Below are positions 13,731 through 20,736 of a stretch of 25,150 nt of DNA, one piece after another (positions within the stretch are counted from its first letter, which is position 1; each line of letters opens with the position of its first letter). Source of the DNA: a candidate division WWE3 bacterium RIFCSPLOWO2_01_FULL_39_13 (GTDB taxonomy: Bacteria; Patescibacteriota; WWE3; 2-01-FULL-39-13); assembly GCA_001772665.1 (NCBI GenBank), contig MEVH01000030.1, forward strand, positions 18,247-43,396. The letters are read 5' to 3'. A program made the position numbers and the translations under genes. The notes below the pieces were generated by a model that saw only the letters and a list, made by a program, of their open reading frames with translations, was not told the origin of the DNA and ran no database searches.

Positions 13731-13764
13731 AAATGGGGGTTACCCCGATATCAGGGTTACCCTG
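13731..13764 (+). repeat. Dispersed repeat copy 2 plus second palindrome CAGGGT-T-ACCCTG
   Basis: Bases 13731-13754 repeat 11105-11128 with two mismatches. A further 13-bp palindrome with 6-bp arms follows at 13752-13764. Both lie in the short region between the divergent promoters of the proline-rich membrane protein and hisS, so they could be operators. Confidence 0.55.
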
Positions 13765-13791
13765 TTTACTAATACGCCAAAGTATTTAGTG

Positions 13792-13797
13792 TATAGT
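13792..13797 (+). promoter_or_regulatory. -10 box TATAGT upstream of hisS
   Basis: TATAGT is 17 nt before the ATG. Unlike most genes here, hisS would have a short leader that contains an AAAGGA Shine-Dalgarno sequence. Confidence 0.45.
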
Positions 13798-13814
13798 ATT
13801 AATGAAAGGAAAAA

Positions 13815-15023
13815 ATGACAAATAGTAATATAAGCACCCAGCCCCTGCGTGGTTTTCGTGATTTTCTGCCACAGGAGGTGCAAAAGCGTCAGTGGCTTAT
13901 TAATAAGATCCGTAAAGTTTTTGAAAAATGGGGATATGAACCTTTAGAAACTCCAACTCTTGAACCGTTAGAAATATTTGAGGGACAGATCGGCGAAGAA
14001 GAAAAGCTGTTTTTCAAATTCGAAGACGCGGGCAGAAGAAAGGTTGCGTTAAGATATGACCAGACAGTCCCTGCATGCAGAGTAATGGGAGAATACAAAG
14101 GTAAGATTTCACTTCCTTTTAAAAGATACCAGATTCAGCCGGCATTTAGAGCTGAAAAGCCACAGAAGGGCAGATATCGTGAGTTTTTGCAGTGTGATGC
14201 AGATATTTTCGGAGTCAAATCTCCCTTAGCAGATGCCGAAGTTATAGCATTATCCCTTGATATTTACCGCGAGATAGGGTTTAAGAAGGCAAAGGTACTT
14301 GTTAATAATCGAGAGCTTTTAAAGGGAATCCCGTATGAGGCAATAGTGGCTATAGATAAATTAGGGAAAATAGGCGAAAAGGGGGTTATAGAGTATATGG
14401 GATCAAAGGGAATCACAAAAGAAAAAGCAGAGTCCTACCTAAGCTTCGTTAAAAATTTGAAGCCTGACGAAACTATAGAGATGATTTTTGACTATCTTGC
14501 CGGCTGCGGATTCGATAAAAGCTGGTATCAATTTGATCCTACTATTGCAAGATCTTTTGCGTATTCAACTGGTTCTATCTGGGAAGTTGTAATACCAGGA
14601 TTTAAAGCCGGCTCGGTTCTGGGCGGGGAACGCTATGATAATTTAACGAGAGATATTTCAGGATACGACTTACCGGCTACGGGGTTTGGTCTTGGTTTTG
14701 ATCGTACTTTAGAAGCAGCAGAGGAATTTGGTCTGCTTCCTGATATAAGAACAAGTACTATTGTTTTGGTCACTGTCTTTAGCAGCGAACTGTTGCTGGC
14801 GTCTTTAGCTATCGCGGGAAAACTCCGTGACAAAGGTGTTAACACAGATATTTATCCTGATCCAAATGACAAACTTGATAAACAGCTTAAATATGCTGAC
14901 AGAAAAAATATTCCTTATGCAATTATAATAGGACCAGACGAGGCGAAAGAAGGAAAGTTTGTAGTAAAGAATATGGCAACTGGAGCTCAAGAGAAAGTTA
15001 AAGAGTGGGTACCGAAAATGTAG
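13815..15023 (+). CDS. hisS: Histidyl-tRNA synthetase
   Basis: 402 residues, class II synthetase of usual bacterial length. Motif 1 is in FRDFLPQEVQKRQWLINKI (14-32). The ATP- and histidine-binding blocks include RYDQT (80-84) and motif 2, FKRYQIQPAFRAEKPQKGRYREF (102-124). The HisRS-specific LGGERYDNL and motif 3 GLGFDRTLEA follow, then a C-terminal anticodon-binding domain (about 315-402) with IIGPDEAKEGKFVVKNM. It charges tRNA-His. The ATG at 13815 has a good AAAGGA Shine-Dalgarno about 5 nt upstream and a -10 box at 13792. The gene is divergent from the proline-rich membrane protein, and a pair of GGGTWACCC palindromes lies between them. Confidence 0.95.
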   Translation: MTNSNISTQPLRGFRDFLPQEVQKRQWLINKIRKVFEKWGYEPLETPTLEPLEIFEGQIGEEEKLFFKFEDAGRRKVALRYDQTVPACRVMGEYKGKISLPFKRYQIQPAFRAEKPQKGRYREFLQCDADIFGVKSPLADAEVIALSLDIYREIGFKKAKVLVNNRELLKGIPYEAIVAIDKLGKIGEKGVIEYMGSKGITKEKAESYLSFVKNLKPDETIEMIFDYLAGCGFDKSWYQFDPTIARSFAYSTGSIWEVVIPGFKAGSVLGGERYDNLTRDISGYDLPATGFGLGFDRTLEAAEEFGLLPDIRTSTIVLVTVFSSELLLASLAIAGKLRDKGVNTDIYPDPNDKLDKQLKYADRKNIPYAIIIGPDEAKEGKFVVKNMATGAQEKVKEWVPKM

Positions 15024-15103
15024 TTCTAGGAGTAGATTAAAGACACCAACAGTTAATTACCGCTTAATGAATAGATACCTCCGAGGTTATTTTCCATTTT
15101 TGG

Positions 15104-15109
15104 TATACT
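15104..15109 (+). promoter_or_regulatory. -10 box TATACT upstream of the DUF4870-like gene
   Basis: TATACT would start transcription near 15116. The -35 position (about 15081-15086) is covered by an 11-bp palindrome, ACCTC-C-GAGGT (15077-15087), a possible operator. Confidence 0.45.
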
Positions 15110-15161
15110 GTTTTTAGATTTGAATCTCGCTAAAAAATTTTTGGGGCAGGGGGTGAGTATT

Positions 15162-15473
15162 TTGGCAGAAGAAAAAAAGAAAGAGCTTAAGGACATGGTA
15201 CCCGAAAGCAATATTTTGGCGCTTGTGAGCTATCTTTGGGTTCTTTCAATTGTAATGTACATCCTTAAAAAAGATGATAAGTTCGTAGTCTTTCATGCAA
15301 GACAGGGAATGGTTCTTTTTGCTTTGTCAATCGTCGGAATAATTCCGGTTATCGGGTGGCCCATAATGATAATATCTTTTGTCCTGATAGTCATAGGAGC
15401 AGTAAAAGCCTATAAGGGCGAAAAATATGAAATCCCTGTGATTGCTAAGATTGCTGAAAAAATAAACTTTTGA
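15162..15473 (+). CDS. DUF4870-like small membrane protein
   Basis: 103 residues from TTG 15162. A charged N-terminus is followed by two or three helices: the first around ALVSYLWVLSIVMYIL, then a loop with FVVFHARQGMVLF, then a helical pair ending with VIGAVKAYKGEKYEIP. The HARQG segment and layout match DUF4870-type proteins, which have no established biochemical role. The frame opens at TTG 15120 only 4 nt after the predicted transcription start. I prefer TTG 15162, because GGGGGTGA (15149-15156) is an excellent Shine-Dalgarno 5 nt before it; GTG 15153 is another option. A terminator hairpin follows at 15513-15535. Confidence 0.75.
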   Translation: MAEEKKKELKDMVPESNILALVSYLWVLSIVMYILKKDDKFVVFHARQGMVLFALSIVGIIPVIGWPIMIISFVLIVIGAVKAYKGEKYEIPVIAKIAEKINF

Positions 15474-15512
15474 AATTATTAAAAGGACAGGATTTTAATT
15501 AAGTTTCTGGGT

Positions 15513-15541
15513 AGGGCAGATGAGAAGTCTGCCCTTTGTCT
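15513..15541 (+). terminator. Rho-independent terminator after the DUF4870-like gene
   Basis: A perfect 8-bp stem, AGGGCAGA (15513-15520) with TCTGCCCT (15528-15535), has a 7-nt loop and is followed by a T-rich stretch interrupted by G and C. It lies about 40 nt after the stop of the DUF4870-like gene and just before the next gene. Confidence 0.7.
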
Positions 15542-15560
15542 TTTGTTCCTGCAAAGTTTC

Positions 15561-15878
15561 ATGAAAAATTTAGGACAGATTCTCGCTCATTTAGAAGAAA
15601 AAGATACCGGCAAGTATATATCCCATGAATGGCAGCTATTTGGATACCGCCTTGCTAAATGGATGCAAGATACGGATAGAATTTCGATGTATATGAAACT
15701 TGCAAAAAATGAAAAACGGGATCTTTTACAAAAAGCCTGGGATTTTGTTAAAGAATCTAAACCGCGCACAAAGTCAAGGTTATTTTTATGGAAGCTGACA
15801 CTGCTGAAAAAAGAAACTGCCGGGATTACAGCGAAAGACAAGGCGTCTCTCAAATCGGCATTAAAGTCCCAAACATAG
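15561..15878 (+). CDS. Small basic helical protein of unknown function
   Basis: 105 residues, no membrane segment. It is predicted mostly helical and basic, with aromatic-rich positions such as YISHEWQLFGYRLAKWM (about 18-34) and repeated Lys residues in the second half (KESKPRTKSRLFLWKLTLLKK). I do not recognise a family. The frame is open from TTG 15543, but ATG 15561 gives a natural start (MKNLGQILAHLEEKD). No convincing -10 box or Shine-Dalgarno precedes it; it may rely on readthrough of the terminator just upstream. Composition and length suggest a real gene. Confidence 0.6.
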   Translation: MKNLGQILAHLEEKDTGKYISHEWQLFGYRLAKWMQDTDRISMYMKLAKNEKRDLLQKAWDFVKESKPRTKSRLFLWKLTLLKKETAGITAKDKASLKSALKSQT

Positions 15879-15917
15879 ACTAAGAATCACTCTTGTGCTA
15901 ATAATATCTTGATAAAT

Positions 15918-16469
15918 ATGAGTGTATCAGCTGCCAGATATAAGATTCCTATTTTAATTTCCCTTGTAATAGGTTTGGCTCTGGTCGCACTTCGCCGCGA
16001 GACTTTTTGGTTTTTTGCCTTAATGTCTTTTTTAGGATCAATTGCCGGAGTTTTATTCTTGGATTTGGAGTATATCGTCAACTCTTATTTTATTGACCCA
16101 ATGAGCGAATCAGCCGTGAGGATTAAAGAACTGATCGGATCAAAAAATATAAAAGGATTTATTTCATACATAAATGATGCAGAAGACACATTTGGAGAAG
16201 GAACTGTACGAAGCATCCTTTTTCAAATCATTCTTATCGTCTTCACGTTTTATGTGATTACCACCCGTTCGTGGGTGTTTGTCCAGGGAATGGTGTTGTC
16301 AATGTCGGCATGTCTTTTGTATTACCAGATTATCGAATACAGCAGAACGAAAACACTCCAGAGATGGTTTTGGATTTACAACCAGACGCCGTCTAGGACT
16401 ACATATTCTATATACCTTGTTATTATTGGTTTAGCATTGTTGTTTCAGTTTACTTTGATAGAAAGGTAA
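15918..16469 (+). CDS. Four-helix membrane protein of unknown function
   Basis: 183 residues. Two hydrophobic segments near the N-terminus (about 9-26 and 31-58) are followed by a hydrophilic loop (about 60-98) and two or three further helices (about 102-135 and 162-181). The last helices flank a loop with EYSRTKTLQRWFWIYNQTPS. No family is recognised. The frame opens at TTG 15909, but ATG 15918 is preferred, with a weak TATCTT 7 nt upstream. The PfkB kinase gene starts 8 nt after its stop, so the two probably form an operon. Confidence 0.65.
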   Translation: MSVSAARYKIPILISLVIGLALVALRRETFWFFALMSFLGSIAGVLFLDLEYIVNSYFIDPMSESAVRIKELIGSKNIKGFISYINDAEDTFGEGTVRSILFQIILIVFTFYVITTRSWVFVQGMVLSMSACLLYYQIIEYSRTKTLQRWFWIYNQTPSRTTYSIYLVIIGLALLFQFTLIER

Positions 16470-16477
16470 ATTGACGT

Positions 16478-17455
16478 ATGTCTTCTCTGTCTGTCGATTC
16501 ATCTAAAAAACTCATCTGCATAGGCCATACCACTTTGGACACATTTTTGACAATTGATAATGCCGAGGTTTACTGCGATATTAATAAGCTGGATTGTAAA
16601 GTCTGCTTTGGATTTGGATCTAAAATTCCGGTAAAAGATGTTTACTACGGTGTAGGAGGAGGTGCAGCAAACGTGTCGGTTGGTGCGCGCAAGCTTGGAA
16701 TTAACGCCTCTATATATACGGTTCTTGGGTCGGATACTAAAGGGGAAGACATTAAAAGCTCATTAAAATCTCATGAAGTTGATATTAAAAAGATAGAACA
16801 TGATAATAACCCAACAGATCAATCCGTAATAGTATCCTATAAACATGACAGGACAATTTTTACTTATAGTTATCCAAGAAAACACAGTCTCACTGGATTG
16901 TCTTCCACAAATATTTTTCTGTCCTCAGTAGGGGATGATGTGAGGACGCTGTATAGAGATATTAAAAAAATTAAAAAGAAATATCCTTATGCTAGATTGT
17001 TTTTCAATCCCGGGTCACGGGAATTGAAAAACTGCAGAAAAGAGATTGCTGGGATACTAAAGTATGTAGATTATCTGGTTGCTAATATTGAGGAGGGCTG
17101 TCAAATTCTGAACAGTTCATTAAAACCTGACCAAATTGATATAGAAGATTTAATGGAGCTTTTGGTAGAGAAGGGGATAAAGAATGTTGTTTTGACAGCA
17201 GGAAAGGCCGGGGCATATGCCAAAGACAGCAAAAAAAGTTATAAAGTCAGTGCTGTAAAGTCAGAATTTGTTGAAAAGACAGGAGCAGGAGATGCGTTTG
17301 CCTCTGGTTTTATCGCATCTATTCTTTATGAACATGATATTGGTGCTGGTCTGAAATGGGGTGCCTTGAATTCTTCGGCGGTGATAACCAAAATCGGCGC
17401 GCAAAATGGACTTTTGTCAAAAACAGAAATAGAAAATCGGATTAAAAAGATTTAA
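16478..17455 (+). CDS. PfkB-family sugar or nucleoside kinase
   Basis: 325 residues, normal for the family. An N-terminal GHTTLDTFL strand leads to the substrate-binding GVGGGAANVSVGARKLG (58-74), and the second PfkB signature, TGAGDAFASGF (268-278), carries the catalytic Asp272. NPGSRELK (177-184) and the VLTAGKAGAYA block also fit. These enzymes use ATP to phosphorylate sugars such as ribose or fructose, or nucleosides such as adenosine; the substrate cannot be fixed here. An insert near residues 33-53 contains three cysteines (CDINKLDCKVC), which is unusual. It is 8 nt downstream of the membrane protein gene. Its TAA overlaps the stop of the convergent transporter gene. Confidence 0.85.
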   Translation: MSSLSVDSSKKLICIGHTTLDTFLTIDNAEVYCDINKLDCKVCFGFGSKIPVKDVYYGVGGGAANVSVGARKLGINASIYTVLGSDTKGEDIKSSLKSHEVDIKKIEHDNNPTDQSVIVSYKHDRTIFTYSYPRKHSLTGLSSTNIFLSSVGDDVRTLYRDIKKIKKKYPYARLFFNPGSRELKNCRKEIAGILKYVDYLVANIEEGCQILNSSLKPDQIDIEDLMELLVEKGIKNVVLTAGKAGAYAKDSKKSYKVSAVKSEFVEKTGAGDAFASGFIASILYEHDIGAGLKWGALNSSAVITKIGAQNGLLSKTEIENRIKKI

Positions 17456-18684
17456 CTTCCCGCGGGGTTTCCTGAAAGCGTCGGAATATCGTCATTTCTT
17501 ATACTTTTTATCTCCTCTTCTTTTTCTTGGGTAAAAATGGCAGTTTTCCCTAGGACTGAAATAGTGATTAGTGGCATAATCCCGATCCACAGGAATAAAA
17601 ATCTCATTACTAGAGAATTATCCGGCTGGACGTTTAGCAAAAGAAGCAGTATGATTGGCAAAATTCTTCCAATAGAAGTAAATGTATCCGTTAGAAATTG
17701 ATATTCGGGGTGCAGTTTATACTGAACCCTGTCCTCTTCTATAATTTCCTGAACCGAAGAATCATAGCTAACACTTTTGACTAGATCCATTAAGCTTTTT
17801 GCGATCAAAAAGACAGCAATAACAATAAAGTTATACTGGGCAACAAGGAAAATACTTGCTGCGGCAAAAAAGAGTGCAGTAAGGTTGTATGCAACCTTTG
17901 AGCCGATACTGCTTAAAAGCTCTTTAAATATAAAGCTCATAAGCACCATTAATAGCAGGAGAGCGGTGTTTAAGATGCTCCAGTTGAAAACAGTTCCTAC
18001 AAATGAAAGCAGAATAATAGGGAGGATAGTAATGGATATAGATTCGGTTAGTCCTTCTAGAAGAGTCCCTTTTACTAGTGCGGGCTTGTCTGGGTTGGTT
18101 CCAGGTATAGTAAAAATAGCTTTTAACTCATATTTGCTTGGTAGATGTGGAATTTTCGAGAATGTGGTCAGCGTAATGCTGAGAATTGCTACAAAAATAT
18201 TGGCGTAAAAAAGAGCGATATAGCCTGATGATAATCTGGTGACAATATACCCAGCGGTAAGCGGAACAATAAGTTTTGCTATGCTGGAAAAAAAGGTATC
18301 TTCTGAGAAATATCGAATATTGTTTCCAACCCTTTTATCTACATCTATAGTCATTATAGAGGTGTTCCGCAGGCCTTCGGCAAGGCCTCCGACTGCACCG
18401 ATTATTAAAATGTCCGCTAGTTGAAGGTTCTTCGAAAGCCATACTACCAACATCAGCTGCACAATTTGGAATATATTTGCTAATATCACCGACATTTTTG
18501 ATGAAATATTGCCTATAATCAGACCTGCCAGTAATGATCCAATAGGAACGCTTGCGAAAAAAGCCAAACTGAATATAAGGATTAGGCGCAGGTCGCTGTT
18601 TTGAGACCATATAAAAAAGGCAATGAAAGTTGTAATTACAATCTCATTAACTGTAAAGAGCGCCTTGTTTAAATTCCACAGCAT
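17452..18684 (-). CDS. MFS-like multi-pass transporter
   Basis: 410 residues from ATG 18684, with about 10-12 hydrophobic segments and a charged C-terminal tail. A short basic loop after helix 2-3 (LIIGNISSKMSVI) and the overall two-halves layout suggest the major facilitator superfamily, but no substrate-specific motif is recognised. A charged central loop (about 175-205) separates the halves, and another acidic loop contains SVQEIIEEDRVQYKLHPEYQF. The longest frame starts at GTG 18720, but TATACT at 18696-18691 lies 6 nt before the ATG at 18684 and inside that extension. It converges on the PfkB kinase gene; the two stop codons share TTAA. Confidence 0.7.
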   Translation of the reverse strand: MLWNLNKALFTVNEIVITTFIAFFIWSQNSDLRLILIFSLAFFASVPIGSLLAGLIIGNISSKMSVILANIFQIVQLMLVVWLSKNLQLADILIIGAVGGLAEGLRNTSIMTIDVDKRVGNNIRYFSEDTFFSSIAKLIVPLTAGYIVTRLSSGYIALFYANIFVAILSITLTTFSKIPHLPSKYELKAIFTIPGTNPDKPALVKGTLLEGLTESISITILPIILLSFVGTVFNWSILNTALLLLMVLMSFIFKELLSSIGSKVAYNLTALFFAAASIFLVAQYNFIVIAVFLIAKSLMDLVKSVSYDSSVQEIIEEDRVQYKLHPEYQFLTDTFTSIGRILPIILLLLLNVQPDNSLVMRFLFLWIGIMPLITISVLGKTAIFTQEKEEEIKSIRNDDIPTLSGNPAGS

Positions 18685-18690
18685 AGAGAA

Positions 18691-18696
18691 AGTATA
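18691..18696 (-). promoter_or_regulatory. -10 box TATACT, 6 nt from the ATG at 18684
   Basis: A near-consensus -10 lies between the upstream in-frame GTG and the ATG. If used, the GTG at 18720 is not transcribed. Confidence 0.5.
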
Positions 18697-18720
18697 AGAT
18701 AGGGAAGGAATAAGTGCCAC

Positions 18721-19212
18721 CAGATTATTTCTGCATTAAGATTATTTAGAAAGTTTATAACTTGAATATCTTATGTTTCTTTAAAATTAGTATTTTGCTG
18801 TTTGTAAAATTCTTATTGAATATTTTTAGCAAGAAATTGGCTCGATCCGTATATTACGACCTCTTGTGACGGAAAATAGAAAAGTACTCCATATGCTATT
18901 GGGTCTCAGGTAATAATTAAATTCAGCTTTTACAAAATGTTTTGCTTGATCATAAAAAAAGAAAAATAGGATAGGGAGGAAAATTTTAAAAATTGGGGTC
19001 TCCCCCGGCACTTAGTGAAAAGACCTGGGGAAGCACTGGGGGAGAGATAGAATTCACTCCGAATCCTTGCATTTTAGGCGTTAGGGTTTACCATTATTGA
19101 GATGCTGCTTGAGAAGGGTTGTTTAGTGTTGAAAAAATCCAATATCCCCTTCCCTGGCTTGAAATTGTGGTATTTTTTAATTTTCTAAAAAATGAGAAAT
19201 CCCTGCCGTGAA
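18721..19212. other. 492-bp region without a supported protein gene
   Basis: The left two thirds are very AT-rich with no gene-like frame. Frames in this stretch (for example minus 18826-19011 and minus 19094-19282) lack start signals and recognisable protein character. A GC-rich patch at 18995-19045 can fold and is listed separately. Towards the right, the minus strand downstream of the tRNA has only a weak hairpin and T-rich sequence (about 19165-19200). Confidence 0.6.
18995..19045. ncRNA. Candidate structured RNA element
   Basis: TCTCCCCC (18999-19006) can pair perfectly with GGGGGAGA (19038-19045). Alternatively GGTCT (18997-19001) pairs with AGACC (19021-19025) while the C-run pairs with either of two G-runs (19027-19030 or 19038-19042). 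Competing stems of this kind are seen in regulatory or small RNAs. It does not match what I know of SRP RNA, 6S RNA, tmRNA or RNase P RNA. Strand and function are unknown. Confidence 0.35.
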
Positions 19213-19288
19213 TGGTCGGGGTGGCCGGACTCGAACCGGCGGCCTCACGAACCCGAATCGTGCGCGCTGCCAACTGCGCCACACCCCG
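19213..19288 (-). tRNA. tRNA-Pro, anticodon CGG, CCA encoded
   Basis: 76 nt with all arms paired: acceptor CGGGGTG/CACCCCG, D stem GCGC/GCGC, anticodon stem CACGA/TCGTG with loop TTCGGGT, and T stem GCCGG/CCGGC with loop TTCGAGT. The discriminator is A, followed by genomic CCA (19215-19213). The first base pair C1-G72 and A73 are bacterial proline identity features. The anticodon CGG (19255-19253) reads CCG. TATAAT lies 8 nt before the mature 5' end, so the primary transcript would have almost no 5' leader. Confidence 0.97.
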
Positions 19289-19296
19289 ATAACGAT

Positions 19297-19302
19297 ATTA
19301 TA
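19297..19302 (-). promoter_or_regulatory. -10 box TATAAT for tRNA-Pro
   Basis: Transcription would begin at about 19290, one or two bases before the mature tRNA. The promoter region overlaps the 3' end of nth. Confidence 0.6.
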
Positions 19303-19313
19303 CGTGATAGCTG

Positions 19314-19964
19314 TTAATTAAACAGGCTGGCGGGACATTTTTTATTTAAGACGCATTCTTTGCAGTTTGGACTTTTTGCTTTGCAAATATATCTTCCATG
19401 TAAAACTGCCGCACTTGAGTAAAACTGCCATTTATTTTTGGGGATGATTCTTTGAAGCGCTTGTTCGATTTTTTCGGCATCTTTTTGATCATTATGGGGT
19501 GTCAGCCCGAGACGGTAAGATAGCCTTGTAACATGAGTATCAACGACTATTCCTTGGGATTCTCCCAAAGCTTCCTGTAAAATTACGTTTGCGCTTTTTC
19601 TCCCTATTCCCGGTATTTGAACTAATTTGTCTATACTTTTAGGCAATTCTCCCGAAAAATTTTCTTTTACATACCTGCAAGCATCTATAATCCTTTTGGC
19701 TTTTGTCTTGTAGTAATTGATAGATTTTACGTGTTTTTTAAGTTCGCCCTGTTTGGCTTTGGCAAAATCGCCAGCATTTTTGTACCTGCTGAAAAGCTCC
19801 CTAGATATTTTATTGACCCCTTTGTCTGTTGCCTGAGCGCTTAAAATAACGCATACCATAAACTGGATCGGATTTTTCCAGTTTTCAAGCTCAGTTTTTG
19901 GAGCCGGATAGGCTTTTTCGAGACTGCTGATTATCCAGTGAACGTAAATGTTTTTTGTAATCAT
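19314..19964 (-). CDS. nth: Endonuclease III (DNA glycosylase/AP lyase)
   Basis: 216 residues, the usual Nth size. LSAQATD (41-47) is the conserved N-terminal block. The helix-hairpin-helix IPGIGRKSANVIL (117-129) carries the catalytic Lys123, and Asp142 lies in VDTHVTRL. Four cysteines in C-x6-C-x2-C-x5-C spacing (194, 201, 204, 210) bind a 4Fe-4S cluster. The enzyme removes oxidised pyrimidines and cleaves the abasic site in base excision repair. No clear -10 box at leaderless distance precedes the ATG at 19964. It is divergent from the palindrome-flanked gene at 20105 and ends 25 nt upstream of the tRNA-Pro gene on the same strand. Confidence 0.95.
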   Translation of the reverse strand: MITKNIYVHWIISSLEKAYPAPKTELENWKNPIQFMVCVILSAQATDKGVNKISRELFSRYKNAGDFAKAKQGELKKHVKSINYYKTKAKRIIDACRYVKENFSGELPKSIDKLVQIPGIGRKSANVILQEALGESQGIVVDTHVTRLSYRLGLTPHNDQKDAEKIEQALQRIIPKNKWQFYSSAAVLHGRYICKAKSPNCKECVLNKKCPASLFN

Positions 19965-20022
19965 ATTATTTGGCTCTGTAGAATATTTTTCCCCTATTGT
20001 ACAAACTATAATGCTTATTTTA

Positions 20023-20108
20023 CAATACGAAGTATTGCGTGTTTTACAATACGAAGTATTGCGTATTTACAATACGAAGTATTGCATATTTAACAATATA
20101 AAGTATGG
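20023..20108 (+). repeat. Tandem palindromes, three exact and one decayed copy, 23-24 nt pitch
   Basis: The 15-bp dyad CAATACGAAGTATTG occurs exactly at 20023-20037, 20047-20061 and 20070-20084. A decayed copy (12 of 15 bases) at 20094-20108 contains the ATG at 20105. Start-to-start distances are 24, 23 and 24 nt, just over two helix turns, so the copies face nearly the same side. The flanking TTTA before each copy and GCGT or GCAT after it are shared, and each copy carries a TACAAT-like hexamer. This fits an operator array or a family of small palindromic elements. Confidence 0.8.
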
Positions 20109-20698
20109 ATGTCTATTTTCTCTGTGAGCCTTCCCTTTCGAAAAATAATCATGATGTTTATAAAAAGGAAGTTAGCCTAATGAAATCCTTAGGACACATA
20201 GTGACACTTGATCTGTCCGTAGAGGCGATTCTAAGTCGCAAAGTTTTAGGACAGGCAGGAAGGAATAAAGATCATCTGCGTATAGCTGAAAATAGAATAA
20301 AAACAAGTGACCTTGTTGTCGTGGATGCTTCCTGCCCTTCGATTCGTCTTGCAGATCAGATTTCTTTTGCGATTGAAAATAAAATTCCTGTTTTGGTTGT
20401 TTATTCATCCGATTTGCAGAAAAAGATTTTCCCCTTGTTTTTAGGCGGCAAGTCTGGCACTTTGCTGATAAAAAGATATACCACCGAAAGCCTTGATAAA
20501 ACGTTAATAGACGGGCTGAAAGAAATGTCGAGATTTATTAAAAACCGTTTCAACATAGTATTGTCGGGACACCTGTCAGGATATCTTGACTGGATTTCAA
20601 AGGAAAAGAAGCTTTCTCGTGGCACTTATCTAAGGGGTCTCCTCGAGGAGAAAATGCTGAAGGACAAAGAGTATAAGAATTTTGTTAGAACCCGGTAA
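20105..20698 (+). CDS. Nucleoside 2-deoxyribosyltransferase-like protein with putative ribbon-helix-helix tail
   Basis: 197 residues. The N-terminal ~130 residues have the alternating strand-helix pattern of nucleoside 2-deoxyribosyltransferase-like (NDT, Rossmann-like) proteins: MDVYFLCEPS, then SDLVVVDASCPSIRLADQISFAIENKIPVLVVYS (68-101). The position where NDT enzymes have catalytic Glu in an E-x-G-x-A helix reads Q-I-S-F-A here, so classical activity is doubtful. Residues about 147-185 (NRFNIVLSGHL, a helix, then SRGTYLRGLLEEKM) resemble a ribbon-helix-helix DNA-binding domain. The gene lies between two sets of palindromes, and its ATG is inside the last upstream copy. Together these suggest a ligand-sensing autoregulator. 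Domain calls are by eye and moderately sure. Confidence 0.65.
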   Translation: MDVYFLCEPSLSKNNHDVYKKEVSLMKSLGHIVTLDLSVEAILSRKVLGQAGRNKDHLRIAENRIKTSDLVVVDASCPSIRLADQISFAIENKIPVLVVYSSDLQKKIFPLFLGGKSGTLLIKRYTTESLDKTLIDGLKEMSRFIKNRFNIVLSGHLSGYLDWISKEKKLSRGTYLRGLLEEKMLKDKEYKNFVRTR

Positions 20699-20736
20699 TA
20701 ATCTGTAATAATCTGGATGAGTATTTGTGTTGCACG

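Noticed and set aside
18826..19011. 61-codon minus-strand frame in the non-coding stretch
   Set aside because: Homopolymer-driven composition (FFFF, polylysine complement), no start signal, and it ends in the foldable element.
18995..19045. SRP RNA, 6S RNA, tmRNA or RNase P RNA
   Set aside because: The GGAA-tetraloop domain of SRP RNA, the tmRNA T-arm and tag, and the RNase P P4 core were looked for and not found; only generic stems are present.
19094..19282. 62-codon minus-strand frame
   Set aside because: It is the tRNA-Pro gene and its downstream sequence read as protein.
20023..20108. CRISPR-like array of short repeats
   Set aside because: The units are 15-bp palindromes with only 8-9 nt between them; the intervals are near-identical rather than unique spacers, and no cas gene is nearby.
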